Source: Lucifuga dentata
Taxonomy: Eukaryota > Chordata > Actinopteri > Ophidiiformes > Bythitidae
NCBI GenBank assembly: GCA_014773175.1
Contig: VXCM01000207.1
Location: 211,277-275,276 of the forward strand
DNA: 64,000 nt
Reading direction: 5' to 3'
The notes under the pieces are model-generated. The model was not told the origin of the DNA. It was given only the letters and a program-made list of their open reading frames with translations, and searched no databases. Position numbers and translations under genes: made by a program. Below, piece by piece: positions 10,325 to 61,410 of the stretch. Every line of letters starts with the position of its first letter. Within the stretch, counting starts at the first letter, position 1.

Positions 10325-11887
10325 TGGAAAATAAGTTTCAGTATTTTATTGAAAGTAAGCAATAAATAATACTGTGATAAAAATAGTTCATAAGTACTCA
10401 GACTGTACATCATTTTGTTACAAGATGAGAAGCTTCAAATGAGAAGAGCAGGGCAAAAACAGCAATATGATTTGCATTGTGCATAAATGACTAAATCAGA
10501 CAAACAAAACAAAAAAGAAGAAAAAACAAGCATTTCTACTGTATGCCGTACATTTAAGGATTTTAAGGTGAAGGAAACTCTTCAGCTCCATCATACTGTA
10601 TTTTCCATGACAACTAACGGTGGAACCTGAAAAAAAACTGACCATTACCACACTGAAAGGAAAAAACTGTAGCTTTAACTCTAAAAGTATAACTGACAAA
10701 TCACAAAGTGAATGAGTAATAATAAATAGGACTGTAAGAAATTAAGAAACAATAAGGCTTGATATGAAATCTTCATATAAACTGTTTTTAAAAAAGGTCT
10801 GTGGATGGATTGCACCGCTTTGAGGGATATCTAGTCACAGCGGGGATCAATTGAGGCCGCAGTGAAGTTGGTCCATCGAAGGAGAAGCCACACTTCCAAC
10901 TCAGCTGTACGATTTAAGTCCTTACATACAAGTGAGCCTGTCCATGGGTTTCTCCAGAGGTGGGGGTGGGGAAGGTTTATCTCTGTTAAAGGGTTGGGTG
11001 CAACTGAGGAGCGAGTGGAGTGGGGAGATGTGGAGTGATTTCTGCATGCAAGGTCAACTAGAGGGAACCTGGAATTCTGTTTTCACTTGCATGCGAAAGC
11101 AGCCCTCCTTGTTTTGCTACTGTTATATGGCTTTTCTTTAATTCAAGAGATTCATTTTGGTATCACAGATATGGAAAACAAAGAAAAGGGGAAAAAAAAA
11201 AAACTGTTTCAAGTGAAATCTGTTGTCACCAACACCTTGTTTGCCAGCAGTTACGTTTCCGGTGATGGATCAACCACAGTGTTGAGGAGTTTGTGAAACA
11301 GTCTGACAACTCCAGCAATTTGTCTGATATTCACAAATTCATTGACCTAAGAGCCATTTACACAAAATCACAGGTAATAAGCTAAAAAAAAAAAATTACA
11401 TCAGCTAAAAAGGACAAAGGATATAGAATTAAGTTATGTCACATATCAAAGTCGCTTGAGCATAAATTCAATGATTAGAATTCAAATCAAAGAGAAGAAA
11501 AACATACATCTGGTCAATAGAATCAGGATTATAAAAAAAGATTAGATAAAATGTCTGTTGGTAAAAATATACAGACTCCAGACAGTTGAAACATTCAGTT
11601 ACGTACATCTGAGAGTTCAGCTTAACACAGGGGCAATGAGAGAATATTTAAAAAAAAAAAAAAANAAAAAAAAAAAAAAAGGGGGGGGGATTAAGGAGGG
11701 ATAGAGACAAAAAGATTACATGGTAATTCTAAAATCAAATAAATGTCCCATAAGTTTACATAAATATAATAACAAATCCACATTAATCTAGAATGTCTCC
11801 TCTAGGGATACTGAGATTGGTGAGTCAGGACATTCTCCGTGATGACAAGGAAACAAAACATCTTCTTAGTGTCCTTACAAGTTAAAA
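10325..11887 (-). other. ppfia1: Inferred ppfia1 3'UTR
   Basis: AT-rich non-coding sequence between the alternative stop (11888) and the AATAAA at 10350. It holds a poly-A/G run with an N at 11665. Short ORFs here show no family resemblance and are not called. Confidence 0.5.
10345..10350 (-). terminator. ppfia1: Polyadenylation signal AATAAA for ppfia1
   Basis: TTTATT on the plus strand, so AATAAA in the minus-strand transcript. It lies about 1.5 kb past the ppfia1 stop codons and 0.8 kb before the cttn promoter. It is the best placed signal found in this interval. Confidence 0.55.
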
Positions 11888-11949
11888 TCAGTTCATCATC
11901 CTGGTCTTGAAGGCAGGAAACTCCCCGTCATCTTCTGACCAACAGTTAC
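11888..11949 (-). CDS. ppfia1: Candidate alternative C-terminal coding segment of ppfia1
   Basis: After an acceptor TTTCTATAG, the phase-1 frame reads GNCWSEDDGEFPAFKTRMMN then TGA. If the 12247-12321 exon is skipped this replaces the PDZ-binding tail. If it is included, this stretch is 3'UTR. Mammalian liprin-alpha-1 is reported to have two C-terminal forms; that this is the counterpart is my inference. Confidence 0.6.
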
Positions 11950-12265
11950 CTATAGAAATAATGAGGATAAACTGAGAAGGGGAAGAGAGAGAGATAAACG
12001 GACACGAGAGGGGAAGCAGGAACAGAAGCCATGGAGGAAGAGGGACACAACAAAGGGGAAAGAGAGGAGAGGCGTAAAACGTGCGTTATTAGAGCCAAGA
12101 ACTCCAATAAAAAAGACAGCAGCTTCCTGCTTGGAAAAAGAAACGACAAGCAGTTTTGCAGCAAGGAAAACAAGAAGTTTCCTTTTAAGTGTAAAAAAAA
12201 AGTGTCTCTCTCTGATACAAGTTGCGGTTCGCGTGTGAGATCTTACCATTGTGCTGGGCTGTGTG

Positions 12266-50862
<38,597 letters not shown>

Positions 50863-53390
50863 CTACAGCCATTTGGACGGTAGGGAAAATGGCAAAAGGA
50901 GAAAGGAGGAGATGAAACAGTTTAGGGATAAAAGGAGGAAGGAGGCACAAAGAGACAGAAAAAAAAAAAACGGAGCCATCAACTCTGGAGGTGATGATAT
51001 GCAACATTTTGGCTTTATCACTTCTTTTTCCTACAGTTTGCGCTTGCTAAATTAAAAACGGCAAACAAAACTTCACAACATCAATGAATTTGAAATCAAA
51101 ATCTGAAATCAAAACAGTGTCCAACTGATTTTGGGGGGACACATACACATTTTTCTTCCTAAGTTATAGATTATAGTAATGTAAAGCTCAAAGAGGCAGT
51201 CATTAATAGTTAGAGGTTAGGTTATGTGTTTTTTGCTTTTTATATTTTCTACAGCGCTGAACTGATTTTAAGGCTAACTGAATAATACTTTAATTCCTTT
51301 GACCTGTATGCCCTCTATTACACTGACAAAAAGACACAAGACTATACAGAAGACAATGGACAAAGCTAAAAGCACACTTATGAAGTAACCTATTCAGCAT
51401 GCTTTGCGGACACCAATGCATTAGTTATTATGACAAATTATTGATGAGACAGAAGTGAAAATATTGAGAACCAAAACAGGTAAACCTGCTTACTTGTAGC
51501 TAATTGTTAACTGCAAATGGAATACTGTCAGGTGAAGCATGTTGAATAATGCGGTTTCTAACAAAACCTAAGGAACTGAAACCCCTCTGCATATAAAGGG
51601 GTTTAGGTCCTGCAGACTGACTGTTAGACAGGAAAGCTGCAAGTCATGTGAGCTGGATTTAATATACCTACAAGAAATTTCAACTGTGGAACAAATGGAG
51701 TGGGTACTGATTCACAGCCCGAACCGCCCGTCCATTTATTCCTATTACTGCCTGCGATACCAAAAGCATTTGATTTCATAACCTATTGTGTTCAAAAAAG
51801 AAAACACTATGACCGATACTCAATTGTATCCTCTGTGTCTATGACTTCTGTTTTATGCCAAATGACCAGACAAAATCCACCTGCTACTTTCAATTAGTTA
51901 CAAAGAAAACTCATAAATTCAAGATAATAAATTGTATCACTTCTAGAGGGAGCCAAATTTAGCTCATTTTAGCTTAAGTAAAATAAAATGCCAGCAGTCC
52001 ATAACAAGGTCAAACCACTCAAGCTCAACAATGTTTATGGGGTGAGGGAGTCACTCAGCATCCATGAGAGAGTGACAGATCACGGTCCACTGTAATTTAG
52101 CAAGGACATCCCATAAGTTCAAAAAGTAAAGGCAAAAAACCAAGATGTAGAAGCAGATTTAAAAACACTTCTTTAAACCTTTTTTTTTTAATTTCCTAAC
52201 ATACTACAGACTCCATGGGACAAAAAAAATAGAGATAACTGAGAGCTAACGCAGGTATGACAGGAGATTGAGGGCATTACCACTTGTCATTCAATTAAGA
52301 TGTATTTTGTAGTTTTGTTATAGTCTGTGCAAATCAACTTGCATTAAATCTGATGAGTTTGACCTTGTACCATCCTGCACCAATGATTCCTGCATTAGAG
52401 AGCTAATTCACATTCAGATCTTATCCCCAAACTCAAAAGAGTAGCGTTCAATCCTATAGTCATACATAGGACATCTTGAATATGTTACTCCCACCACATT
52501 ATTGTTATATTACAACGAGTTCCAAAGTTAGCCAGGCAGAGCAGCTTTTGCCTCGAGTTGTCTTGTGTTCAGGTCGGTTTATATCTCACCTTTGATGAAA
52601 AACGTTATTCCCAGTTCCTGTGGAATCCACGTTATTTTGTGATGCCAAGTAAATGTCAACAAAGTTCAAGCTCCCCAACTTTGATATGTTGGTATTTATC
52701 AAGCGTCAAATATCCAGAGTCATTCAGAACTTACTTAAATCCATACCAAAGCTAGGATCCATTAAGGCAGTGAAAAGGGTCCCATGAGCAAAAAAGGGAT
52801 AATTCCAAAAGGCCTCAAAGCTAAACGCACACAAAGTGAGCAGGGGGCAGTATTCCAAGTTTGGCCGGCTAACTCACCGTTAGCAAGCTAGCAACAATTA
52901 AGCTGGTGCTTCGATGATTGCATATCTGGATTTGGAAAGAGTTTCTGCCTATCTTTACTTATCAAAACAAGTCACTGCTCATGTCCAATTAAGTTCAACT
53001 AACCAAATATCAATTCGTTAACAGACAGGTGGCTATACAGTTAGCTGACGTGGAAACAGTTGTAGCCTAGTGCGAGCTCATTTGAAGCAAAATTCTTTGG
53101 CTTGAAGTCTGTTTAAAGTCGAAAGCTAGCTAACATTAGCTTCTAGCCAGCTAGGGAGCTAACGTTTGCTAGTTTCATATACTAAGATAACGACAGATAT
53201 TCCATTAAGTATAGACTCTATTTTGTATAAAAGTAGACATGTTAAAATCTCTTGTAGCTATTAATCTTACATACTCGAAATTACTTAAAGTACTAAAAAA
53301 TAATAATTAAAAAACTGAAATGTTTCTCCAAAGCCCTGCTGTAATGATTAATCAAGTAATGTTAGCACTTGAGCTAGCGTTAGCTTCCCG
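50863..53390. other. Inferred ppfia1 5'UTR intron
   Basis: AT-rich interval upstream of the exon carrying the start codon. No coding exon, RNA gene or complete mobile element is recognised. Confidence 0.5.
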
Positions 53391-53394
53391 TCGT

Positions 53395-53720
53395 TTATGT
53401 GGAGCCGCGTCATCATATCACGGCTCGACTCGGAAACTTCGAGCTAACATTAAACGTTAGCGAGCTTTTTGTTCGTCTGGAAAACCCAACCCCCCAAAAA
53501 AATGTATAATCTCTTCCTTTATGTTCCACTTTAATGTGTTCCTTCGGTATTTCCAGCAGAGGGTCCGCTGGTCCGGTCCTCAACCGTCGCCTCTGCCTGC
53601 CAGCCTCGGCAGTCCGGACAACCAATGGTGTGCTATGTGTGGCTAACACCGCTCACTTTTCATTAGCCTACTGTCTGGGCCACTGAGGAGAGCCGGAGCT
53701 TCAGCTGGCAACAGGAGAGA
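53395..53720 (-). promoter_or_regulatory. ppfia1: Candidate ppfia1 promoter and 5'UTR region
   Basis: Locally CpG-rich sequence (CCGCGTC, CTCGACTCGG, GGTCCGCTGGTCCGG, CGTCGCC) in AT-rich surroundings, with an inverted CCAAT box near 53620-53627. It is about 2.6 kb upstream of the ATG exon. No clear splice donor was found, so the exon boundary is not given. Confidence 0.4.
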
Positions 53721-54106
53721 AGAGTATAGCAGCGACACACTCTGTTCATTTCTGAAACCACACTCAGGCTCACACACCTGAAATTACAACCAAAAAGCAT
53801 AGGAGCATTATTGTTCTTAAAAAAACAAAACAAAAGAAAAACATTCAAGTGCTTGGGATGTAAAAACTGGTCAGTTACCTCCACTGCATTTACAGACTAC
53901 TATTTCTTTTTTTAGAGTGACGAAATAATGAAATAATATATATAATAATAATGAAATTCTATAATATAGAATGTGTGATATGAAACTAACGCAACAAATA
54001 AAGCAACTACAACGTCTAAAAATATATATGAACATGGTATTTTATGTTTACATTTTATTTGTCTTTATTTAATGCTGCATATGTTTTTATTTTTAGCACT
54101 TTAGTA

Positions 54107-54133
54107 CACACACACACACACACACACACACAG
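54107..54133. repeat. (CA)n microsatellite
   Basis: CA dinucleotide run in the intergenic interval. Confidence 0.9.
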
Positions 54134-56147
54134 ATATAGATATTTCTTTTCTTTTACAGTCACTATGGACTATGGAGTTACTACTGTTTTTGATATGTTT
54201 TTTATCTATTTTATTTAATCGACTTAGCTTTTCATCCATTGTAGATATTAACTGTCAATGTTGTCATATTTGTACTATCTAGTGCTATTTTTTGTTCATA
54301 CAAAAACAAACAAACTAAAATACTACAATCGAAATCAAGAAAGATCAAGACTGCATTTATTTGACATTAAAATTACATTATTTGTTTTAATAATTTTATT
54401 TATTTATTTATTTATTTAAATGTGGTATATTATTTTAGATATCACTTCTTTTTTTTCTCCTCTTCCACCCAAATTGCCATGGATTTTGATTTTTTAGACC
54501 ATAATAAAATAAAAAAAAAATTCTTCTAAACCATGTGGTTCTCAACTCATCCAAATACAAAAAATACACACTCCATATAAGAAAAATATATTTTGGCATG
54601 GAAAAATATTTTGGCCTGCTTAAATATTTTTATTTTTAAGCCTTTTTTTCTAATTCATGTTCATCACATTAGGAGTAGGAGATGAAGCATCCAACAATCT
54701 TTTTATCTGCAAACAATATATGCACTTGATTGACATTAGGCTGCTGAACTAGATAGTCCCACCCCGTGACCCATATTCAGCAACTCAGATGACATATCTG
54801 AAAAAAACAATAGTCTGATATAAGGCACGAAAAAGAGAATATCTCCATCTTGTGGAGAATCAGCGCAATAACACTTGTATTTAAAAATAGAGTATTTACA
54901 AAGGGAATCAAGGTTTATGTTTTTTAAATTCTTTTTCTCTTCTCACTCTGCTTTCATTCAGTTCTTTCTCTGAAAATATAGGCCAGTTATAGTGGATTCT
55001 TTGAAAAACTATAACTCCTTCTTACCTCAAACAGATCACGTGTAATTTTTCATGATCACCTATCTCTACAGAATACAACTATGACTTCATGTTCATGACA
55101 ATTCAGCCAGTGTACTAGAACAACTTTTTTTTTAGTTTAGCCTACCTTTTGTTTTTGCTATGGTGATGCTTGATAATTGTATTGCTATGATGAATCATCG
55201 GTGTTGCCATGGTGACCATCTTGGATGCTCTCCATAATGCCAGAGAACATTAAATTTGATTGATTTATCTTTCCATGACCCTTAAATTTAGCTTTAGCTT
55301 TTGCCTTATGATTGTAGCCCCTAAATGAAGGTTTGGTGGAACACTCAATAACATGCACAATGCTTAAAATGTATTAGAATGATGTGTTATTGTATGTCAG
55401 CCTGCACAGCAATCATCAGTGTTCAAAGAATGTAAAATATCATATTTTGAATGATCAAAATTGATTTGATTTTGATTATCACTGAAAGTCAGTGCTAAGA
55501 AATGGAGGGTAAGTGCTGTGTACATTATAATCTATTACTTTCTATTTCATTAGGATTACTGTGGCTATCATAATGTTGTGAGTTTCATCAACAGGAATAA
55601 GGGTTGTTTTTACCTTCCTGAAACTGAATAATGAAACAATTCTACATGCTGGATACAGCATTATACTGTATGTAAACCTAAATATAATGCTTGTTTGCAA
55701 AATTATGAATGGAGATGTTATTAAGTGGGGGTTTTTTTCTGTCTACCTCTTCTCTCATTCTTTTGTTTTGTGTGTGTGTGTGTCTGAAGAATTAAAGTGG
55801 ACAAAGGGACCATATGTGTGTACAGTATAGCAGTTTTATTGATTTTCAAATGTATGTAATTGTAATTCATACATTGATTTTAATATTTAATGATGATGAT
55901 TTGACATTGCAATAATTATGATCGGGTAAAAATATAATGTACGAGACAGAAAAAAGTAGAATGGAGTGCACATGCAACCCAAGTTGGGATCAGGTGCTAA
56001 ACTAAATCAGAATACAGTAAAAAGGAGAAAAAGGTAGATCCCACACCAATTTTCAATCTCCCAAAAAAGAGGCTTTATTTAGAGAAATATTTCGACTGAT
56101 AGGGTCTTCTTCAGGCAAACATTGATCTACGCAATAAACCCGTGAAT

Positions 56148-56622
56148 TTTGTACTACTGAAACAACAAAAGTAAACACACAGCACAAGTATAGTCACAGA
56201 GCAACTGCAGTACTNTTTGTACTACTGAAACAACAAAAGTAAACACACAGCACAAGTATAGTCACAGAGCAACTGCAGTACTCATTTATCATATTTCCAG
56301 AGTGGCTTATTATCCAGATTATGCAATTATTTCTCAGGATATCTTTAAAAAAACATTAAAAAATCACACGGGTGAATGTATGTTATCTCCTTTGTTCAGA
56401 TGTCTGAATACACAGTTTTAGNTTTGTACTACTGAAACAACAAAAGTAAACACACAGCACAAGTATAGTCACAGAGCAACTGCAGTACCATTTATCATAT
56501 TTCCAGTGTGGCTTATTATCCAGATTATGCAATTATTTCTCAGGATATCTTTAAAATTAAAAAATCACACGGGTGAATGTATGTTATCTCCTTTGTTCAG
56601 ATGTCTGAATACACAGTTTTAG
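56148..56622. repeat. Repeated segment with Ns (assembly duplication)
   Basis: A 67-bp segment starting TTTGTACTACTGAAACAAC occurs at 56148-56214, 56216-56282 and 56423-56489, with Ns at 56215 and 56422. The following roughly 130 bp is also duplicated with small differences. Probably unresolved alleles or contig overlap. Confidence 0.75.
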
Positions 56623-56647
56623 AAAACAAACTTGGTATTCCACACTC

Positions 56648-56784
56648 TTAATCTTCAGAGACTGGCACTGGCTGATATTTCACCTTTGGCATTCTGGATT
56701 TGTACACGACCACTGCACAGATCATGCCGACAACAACTAGAAGACATCCAATAATGAACACCATGTTCAGATTCAGGCTGTTCA
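56648..56784 (-). CDS. ZP gene last exon (membrane helix, tail, stop)
   Basis: 137 bp including TAA at 56648-56650. NSLNLNMVFIIGCLLVVVGM and ICAVVVYKSR form the membrane helix and stop-transfer end. The tail is MPKVKYQPVPVSED. Confidence 0.92.
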
Positions 56785-59700
56785 CTGGAGAGAGAAAAAA
56801 AGAAACACAATTTAAAGCCAGTTTGGTTGCAGGGTCAAAAAGATCTATAAGAGTCTCAAGTAAAGCAGGTAAGGTTTAAAGGAATCACTGCCTGTTTTCA
56901 GTTGATTGTACACAAGAGAAAACACTTTGCCACTGGCATTACCTGTGCTTTTCGTGAGTTCTCTGCTCTCTGCCGATCTTCTCAAGCGCAGGGGACCCTG
57001 GGAGACAAAGTGCATCGCAGTCTGGATGACAGCCTCTCTCTTTTGACGGCTGTTTGAACTGTTGGTGCATCCCTTGAAGCATCTGGTGTTGGGGTTTCCT
57101 GCTTCACAGACCAGGACTGAACAACTGATGAACACCTGAAAATAACAGTACAAGCCATCATTATATCAGAAAACTTACCAAAGTCACTTCCTTTGCTTCT
57201 GCATGTCCATCAATGCTGTTCTACCTAATCCTCCTTCTACTCATTTATATGGGGTCAAAGTGGAACATACTGTATTTGGCTTTATTTATACTTACCATAA
57301 AAAAATCCTGATATGAAATTATTCAATCAAGCATTTCAGAAGAACCAATTAAGATATCAGAAGAAGCATCTTACACTAGCTCATTACACTAAACTGCCCT
57401 GGCATAAAATTGTCCACACTTCACCTGGTCGTGAAATCCGATGAACTTGAAGGCCTCCACACTGAATCTGAAGTATTTCAGGTGCAGAGGGGAATGTATT
57501 TGAAGAGTTGGGTCCACATTACACCTAGCCAAACAAAAAAAAAAAAAAAAAAAAAAGACAAACACTGCTATTGTAACTAGTGTTTATGCATTATGGACAG
57601 AGGTATTAACTTGGAATTCTATTGAGGTCATAGCGAAACAATTATGATTTGTGCCAAAGGCTTTTAGATAACTGAAGCATTTGCATGGCTGTTTTTCATT
57701 TGTTGGCTAAGGGAACACGAGAAAATTCTTCAAAAGGGCTAAAACTCTACCACTGGGGAATGTACTTACACCTACCCATTTTCAATGATAGAGTAGGTCG
57801 GACTGGAGTTTGGGTTATCATATGGTGCAGCTCTGCAGGATTCCACAAAGAGCTCTGTGTTGTTGACTGAAGATGTGGCCTGTATCTGCATGAAAATGTC
57901 TGTCCCTATGTCAAACTCCAGAGGGTACAAGTTTGGGTCAAACATGGCGTCGTAGCGGATGTTTGGGAAAAACTCAAAATTGTAGGTGAACGTGCCAAAA
58001 CCTTTCTCCCATACTGTAACATTTCTCCTGTGAGCTGTGAAACCCACTGTCACATTTCCCCGTTTTGGGTACTGGCAATAGAACTGCACCTCTAGCAGGT
58101 GATGTCTGGCGATAATGTCTCTCACAGTGTCAAACGCGGTGATTTCATTCTTGAAAATCAGGTTATCATCATCTTCCTGCAGAAGAAAAGAAAAGTTATA
58201 TATATATTTAGGCCTTAAACTGTTCATAAAAAGCAAAACCAACACCAACAAATCATTCACTTATTCACAGCATCATTTACAAGGTTTGATTGATAAGTCC
58301 TGAGCTTGGCATAAGGATGTGAGCAAGGGCTTTAATATTTTAATGTGGATGCTACCTATCCATGTTTCTGGCTTTGAACTAGTTCAGCACCCATCCAGCT
58401 CACTTGATTTGCCTCCCTCAGGTTTTTAGTTGGAACCCGTTTTGCCTCTGATAATGATGTCATATACTATAGCTAGAATCCCTCCAGCATTACTCAGCAC
58501 TGATATTTAGTTGAGGAGCATAATAAAAACAAACACCACCACTTTACCTCGATTTCAGTCCCACAGGCATTGAGGGGGATAACAGCTTTGACATGAGTGC
58601 TGTTGGAGTGGGTCTGGAGGCTGCAGGCTGTGTTACTGGGGTCGATAAGTCGCAGATGATCCTCATGGAGTCCGAAGAATGTGGATTTGTCGACCTCTAC
58701 TGTCATTGTGGACTCATGGCAGATCACATTGGTTTTCACTAGAGCAAGCCAAAATAAACAATTTTGTTTCTTTGCATCTTTTCCATACAGACTGTTTTAA
58801 TTTAAGAGGATTGGGGTCCATCATGGTATCTGTTATTTTCTGCTGTGATACCTCAGTTGTTAATTCAGTTATTTTAACACAAAATGAAAGTTGAAAGTTT
58901 GGACTATGGGGTCTTTCAAATTATGCTTTTCCTGCTATTCTGTGTAATTTACAAATAATAATGATGGTTCTGAATCTTTTTGGTACCAAACAGACCTTTA
59001 CAAAAAGAGCATCTCTTTAGCATTTAGAGATTTCCGATGTATACTTCCCATATTACCAATATAATGGTTATATGGTTGCACAGTATTTAACTTGTGATAT
59101 ATTGATTTTATTTATATCTATACAATGCAGTAAGATTTTTAGACTATAAAACTCACCTTGCTCCCGCCCAACTTTCACCAAAACACACCGCATCTCAGAC
59201 TGATAGACAGCACCCCTGAAAAGCAACAATTAGACTGCTCTGTAATTGTTAATATTCTTGGTTTATTTTATCTCAAATACACCGCAAAAGTTAATAACCT
59301 ACATAATATTTTTACTTTACTTTTGTCTTCAACACTCTCAGTTCAATCTTTGGAAAATTAGCCTTTAAACTTTAGAATTGATTCAAGTATAATTTTAATG
59401 CATATTTCTTTCTTTTCTGATCTTGAGTGTGGCTCAGACACAGTATATTCCAATTTGTTTAAAATTTGTTTAGAATCCAATTTATTTATGGGTTTATATA
59501 TGAGCAAACACATCAAAAAGTCACATACCATTGAGATGCTGTTGTTTTGGTAACAGTAAAAATAAGTGAAAATTTTTAAATAATGCTTTTTGCACACACA
59601 CACTAATTTTGTCATAAATTAATCAACTGAATGCTTACCTATTTACTGATTCAACAGCAAAGCAAACTGGGAAAAACTCTCCCAGGTCATCTGGAATAGG

Positions 59701-61027
59701 TGTCCATTTAATGACAAACTCATCATGCGTGGTCCTGTGCTTGCTGATATTCAGCGGCCCACTGATGAGGATATCATTTATCCTGTATGCAAACAAAACA
59801 AATAAACCAGAAATGTAATTGTGATAACTGATATCATATCTTATTTGCCAGAGTTGTTAATGCTTTGCTGCCAAAAGTCTTGGCTGTTCTCCCTTACGTT
59901 GAATATGAAGCTTGCGCTTTAACTCGGATCTCCACTTCTTTGTTGACCTCAGCATTCAAGCGTGCTCCATTTTCGGGTGTTGGATAGATAAGCTTTGGCA
60001 GGTAGTCTCCATCCCGACAAGATGCAACAGGTGGATCCACTAGAGTTCAAATAAAGATGATGTTGATGATGATGAATGTAAGCGCAATAAACTGACAGAC
60101 ACATAGCTCCATCATCTTATGGAGATGGTATTAGCAAACAATTGCTGACTTACACATCCTGGACACACATAGCAATATCACATTGCAATATCACATATCC
60201 CAACTCTGTAAACAGTCAGTAATCTACCTTTATAAACATACTGTATGGAGGAAACACATTGCTGAACTCACCAAGAAAAGAGAATTGCAAAGGCAGTTTA
60301 CTCAGTGGAGCTGTGGATGTGGTTGCGAATATGAATGCAGGTGGTGGTGTGCTCGTGGTTGTGGTTGTGGTTGTGGTTGTGGTTGCATTTAGAGCTGTGG
60401 TTGTGGTTGTGGTTGTGGTTGAGGTTGCATTTGGAGCTGTGGTTGTAGTTGTGGTTGCATTTGGAGCTGTGGTTGTGGTTGTGGTTGTGGTTGAGGTTGC
60501 ATTTGGAGCTGTGGTTGTAGTTGTGGTTGCATTTGGAGCTGTGGTTGTGGTTGTGGTTGTGGTTGAGGTTGCATTTGGAGCTGTGGTTGTGGTTGTGGTT
60601 GCATTTAGAGCTGTGGTTGTGGTTGTGGTTGTGGTTGAGGTTGCATTTGGAGCTGTGGTTGTAGTTGTGGTTGCATTTGGAGCTGTGGTTGTGGTTGTGG
60701 TTGTGGGTGATGCTGCGGTCACGCTTTGGTTTGTGATCGGGCTCCAGGTTGTGATCGTGCTCCGGGTTGTGATCATGCTCTGGGTTGTGGTCGTGTTCCA
60801 GGTTATGGTTGAGTTCCAGGCTGGGGTCAGGATCCTGGATTGACGCTTCTTTCTATATGCAGCTAGTGGAGCCTTGTAATAAATGGATCCATCTGTATAG
60901 GCCAGCGTGATGAATTGTTGTGGAAAGTCCTCCACCACCAACTCATGTCCATACACACCAGTGGATGCAGATTGATAGTGTAATGTGCAAGATCCCTAAC
61001 AATGTAAATACACTGCAGTTAAGTGAT

Positions 61028-61060
<33 letters not shown>

Positions 61061-61366
61061 ATGAACTATGGTAGCTATGAAGACGTTTTTTAAAAATGAT
61101 TTTTCAACCAACCTGATCTAAGGAGAAGCCTGGAGGTTGCTGGCACCTGCTACACTCTATATTTTGGACACTTCCATATCGACATCGAACTTGGTCACCA
61201 TCTTGATCAAAGGACATCAGACTGTAGGAACGCCTGCAGTTCTGTGGAAGTCTGAATGTGTGGACTAATATAAGTTAGTGACAGTACAATACCAAGGATG
61301 CTTTAAACAAAAGGATCAAATCTCCAGAATGCAAAACACATAAGCCTAGATAGCTACATACGAAGA

Positions 61367-61410
<44 letters not shown>

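Larger units (their letters stand above)
53730..56640. other. Intergenic, ppfia1 to ZP gene
   Basis: AT-rich DNA with a CA microsatellite at about 54107-54133. From about 56040 there is a fragment reading CTTTATTTAGAGAAATATTT then GGTCTTCTTCAGGC, a motif seen in fish repeats. The last 0.5 kb is probably 3'UTR of the ZP gene and carries duplicated assembly segments. Confidence 0.5.

Noticed and set aside
56148..56622. CRISPR-like or functional tandem repeats of about 67 bp
   Set aside because: Copies are separated by single Ns with no spacers, and the same pattern recurs at other Ns, so these are assembly joins.
60259..60843. Plus-strand 194-codon valine-rich open frame
   Set aside because: It is the reverse complement of the Thr-rich coding minisatellite. 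The minus-strand frame joins eleven other phase-matched ZP-gene exons.
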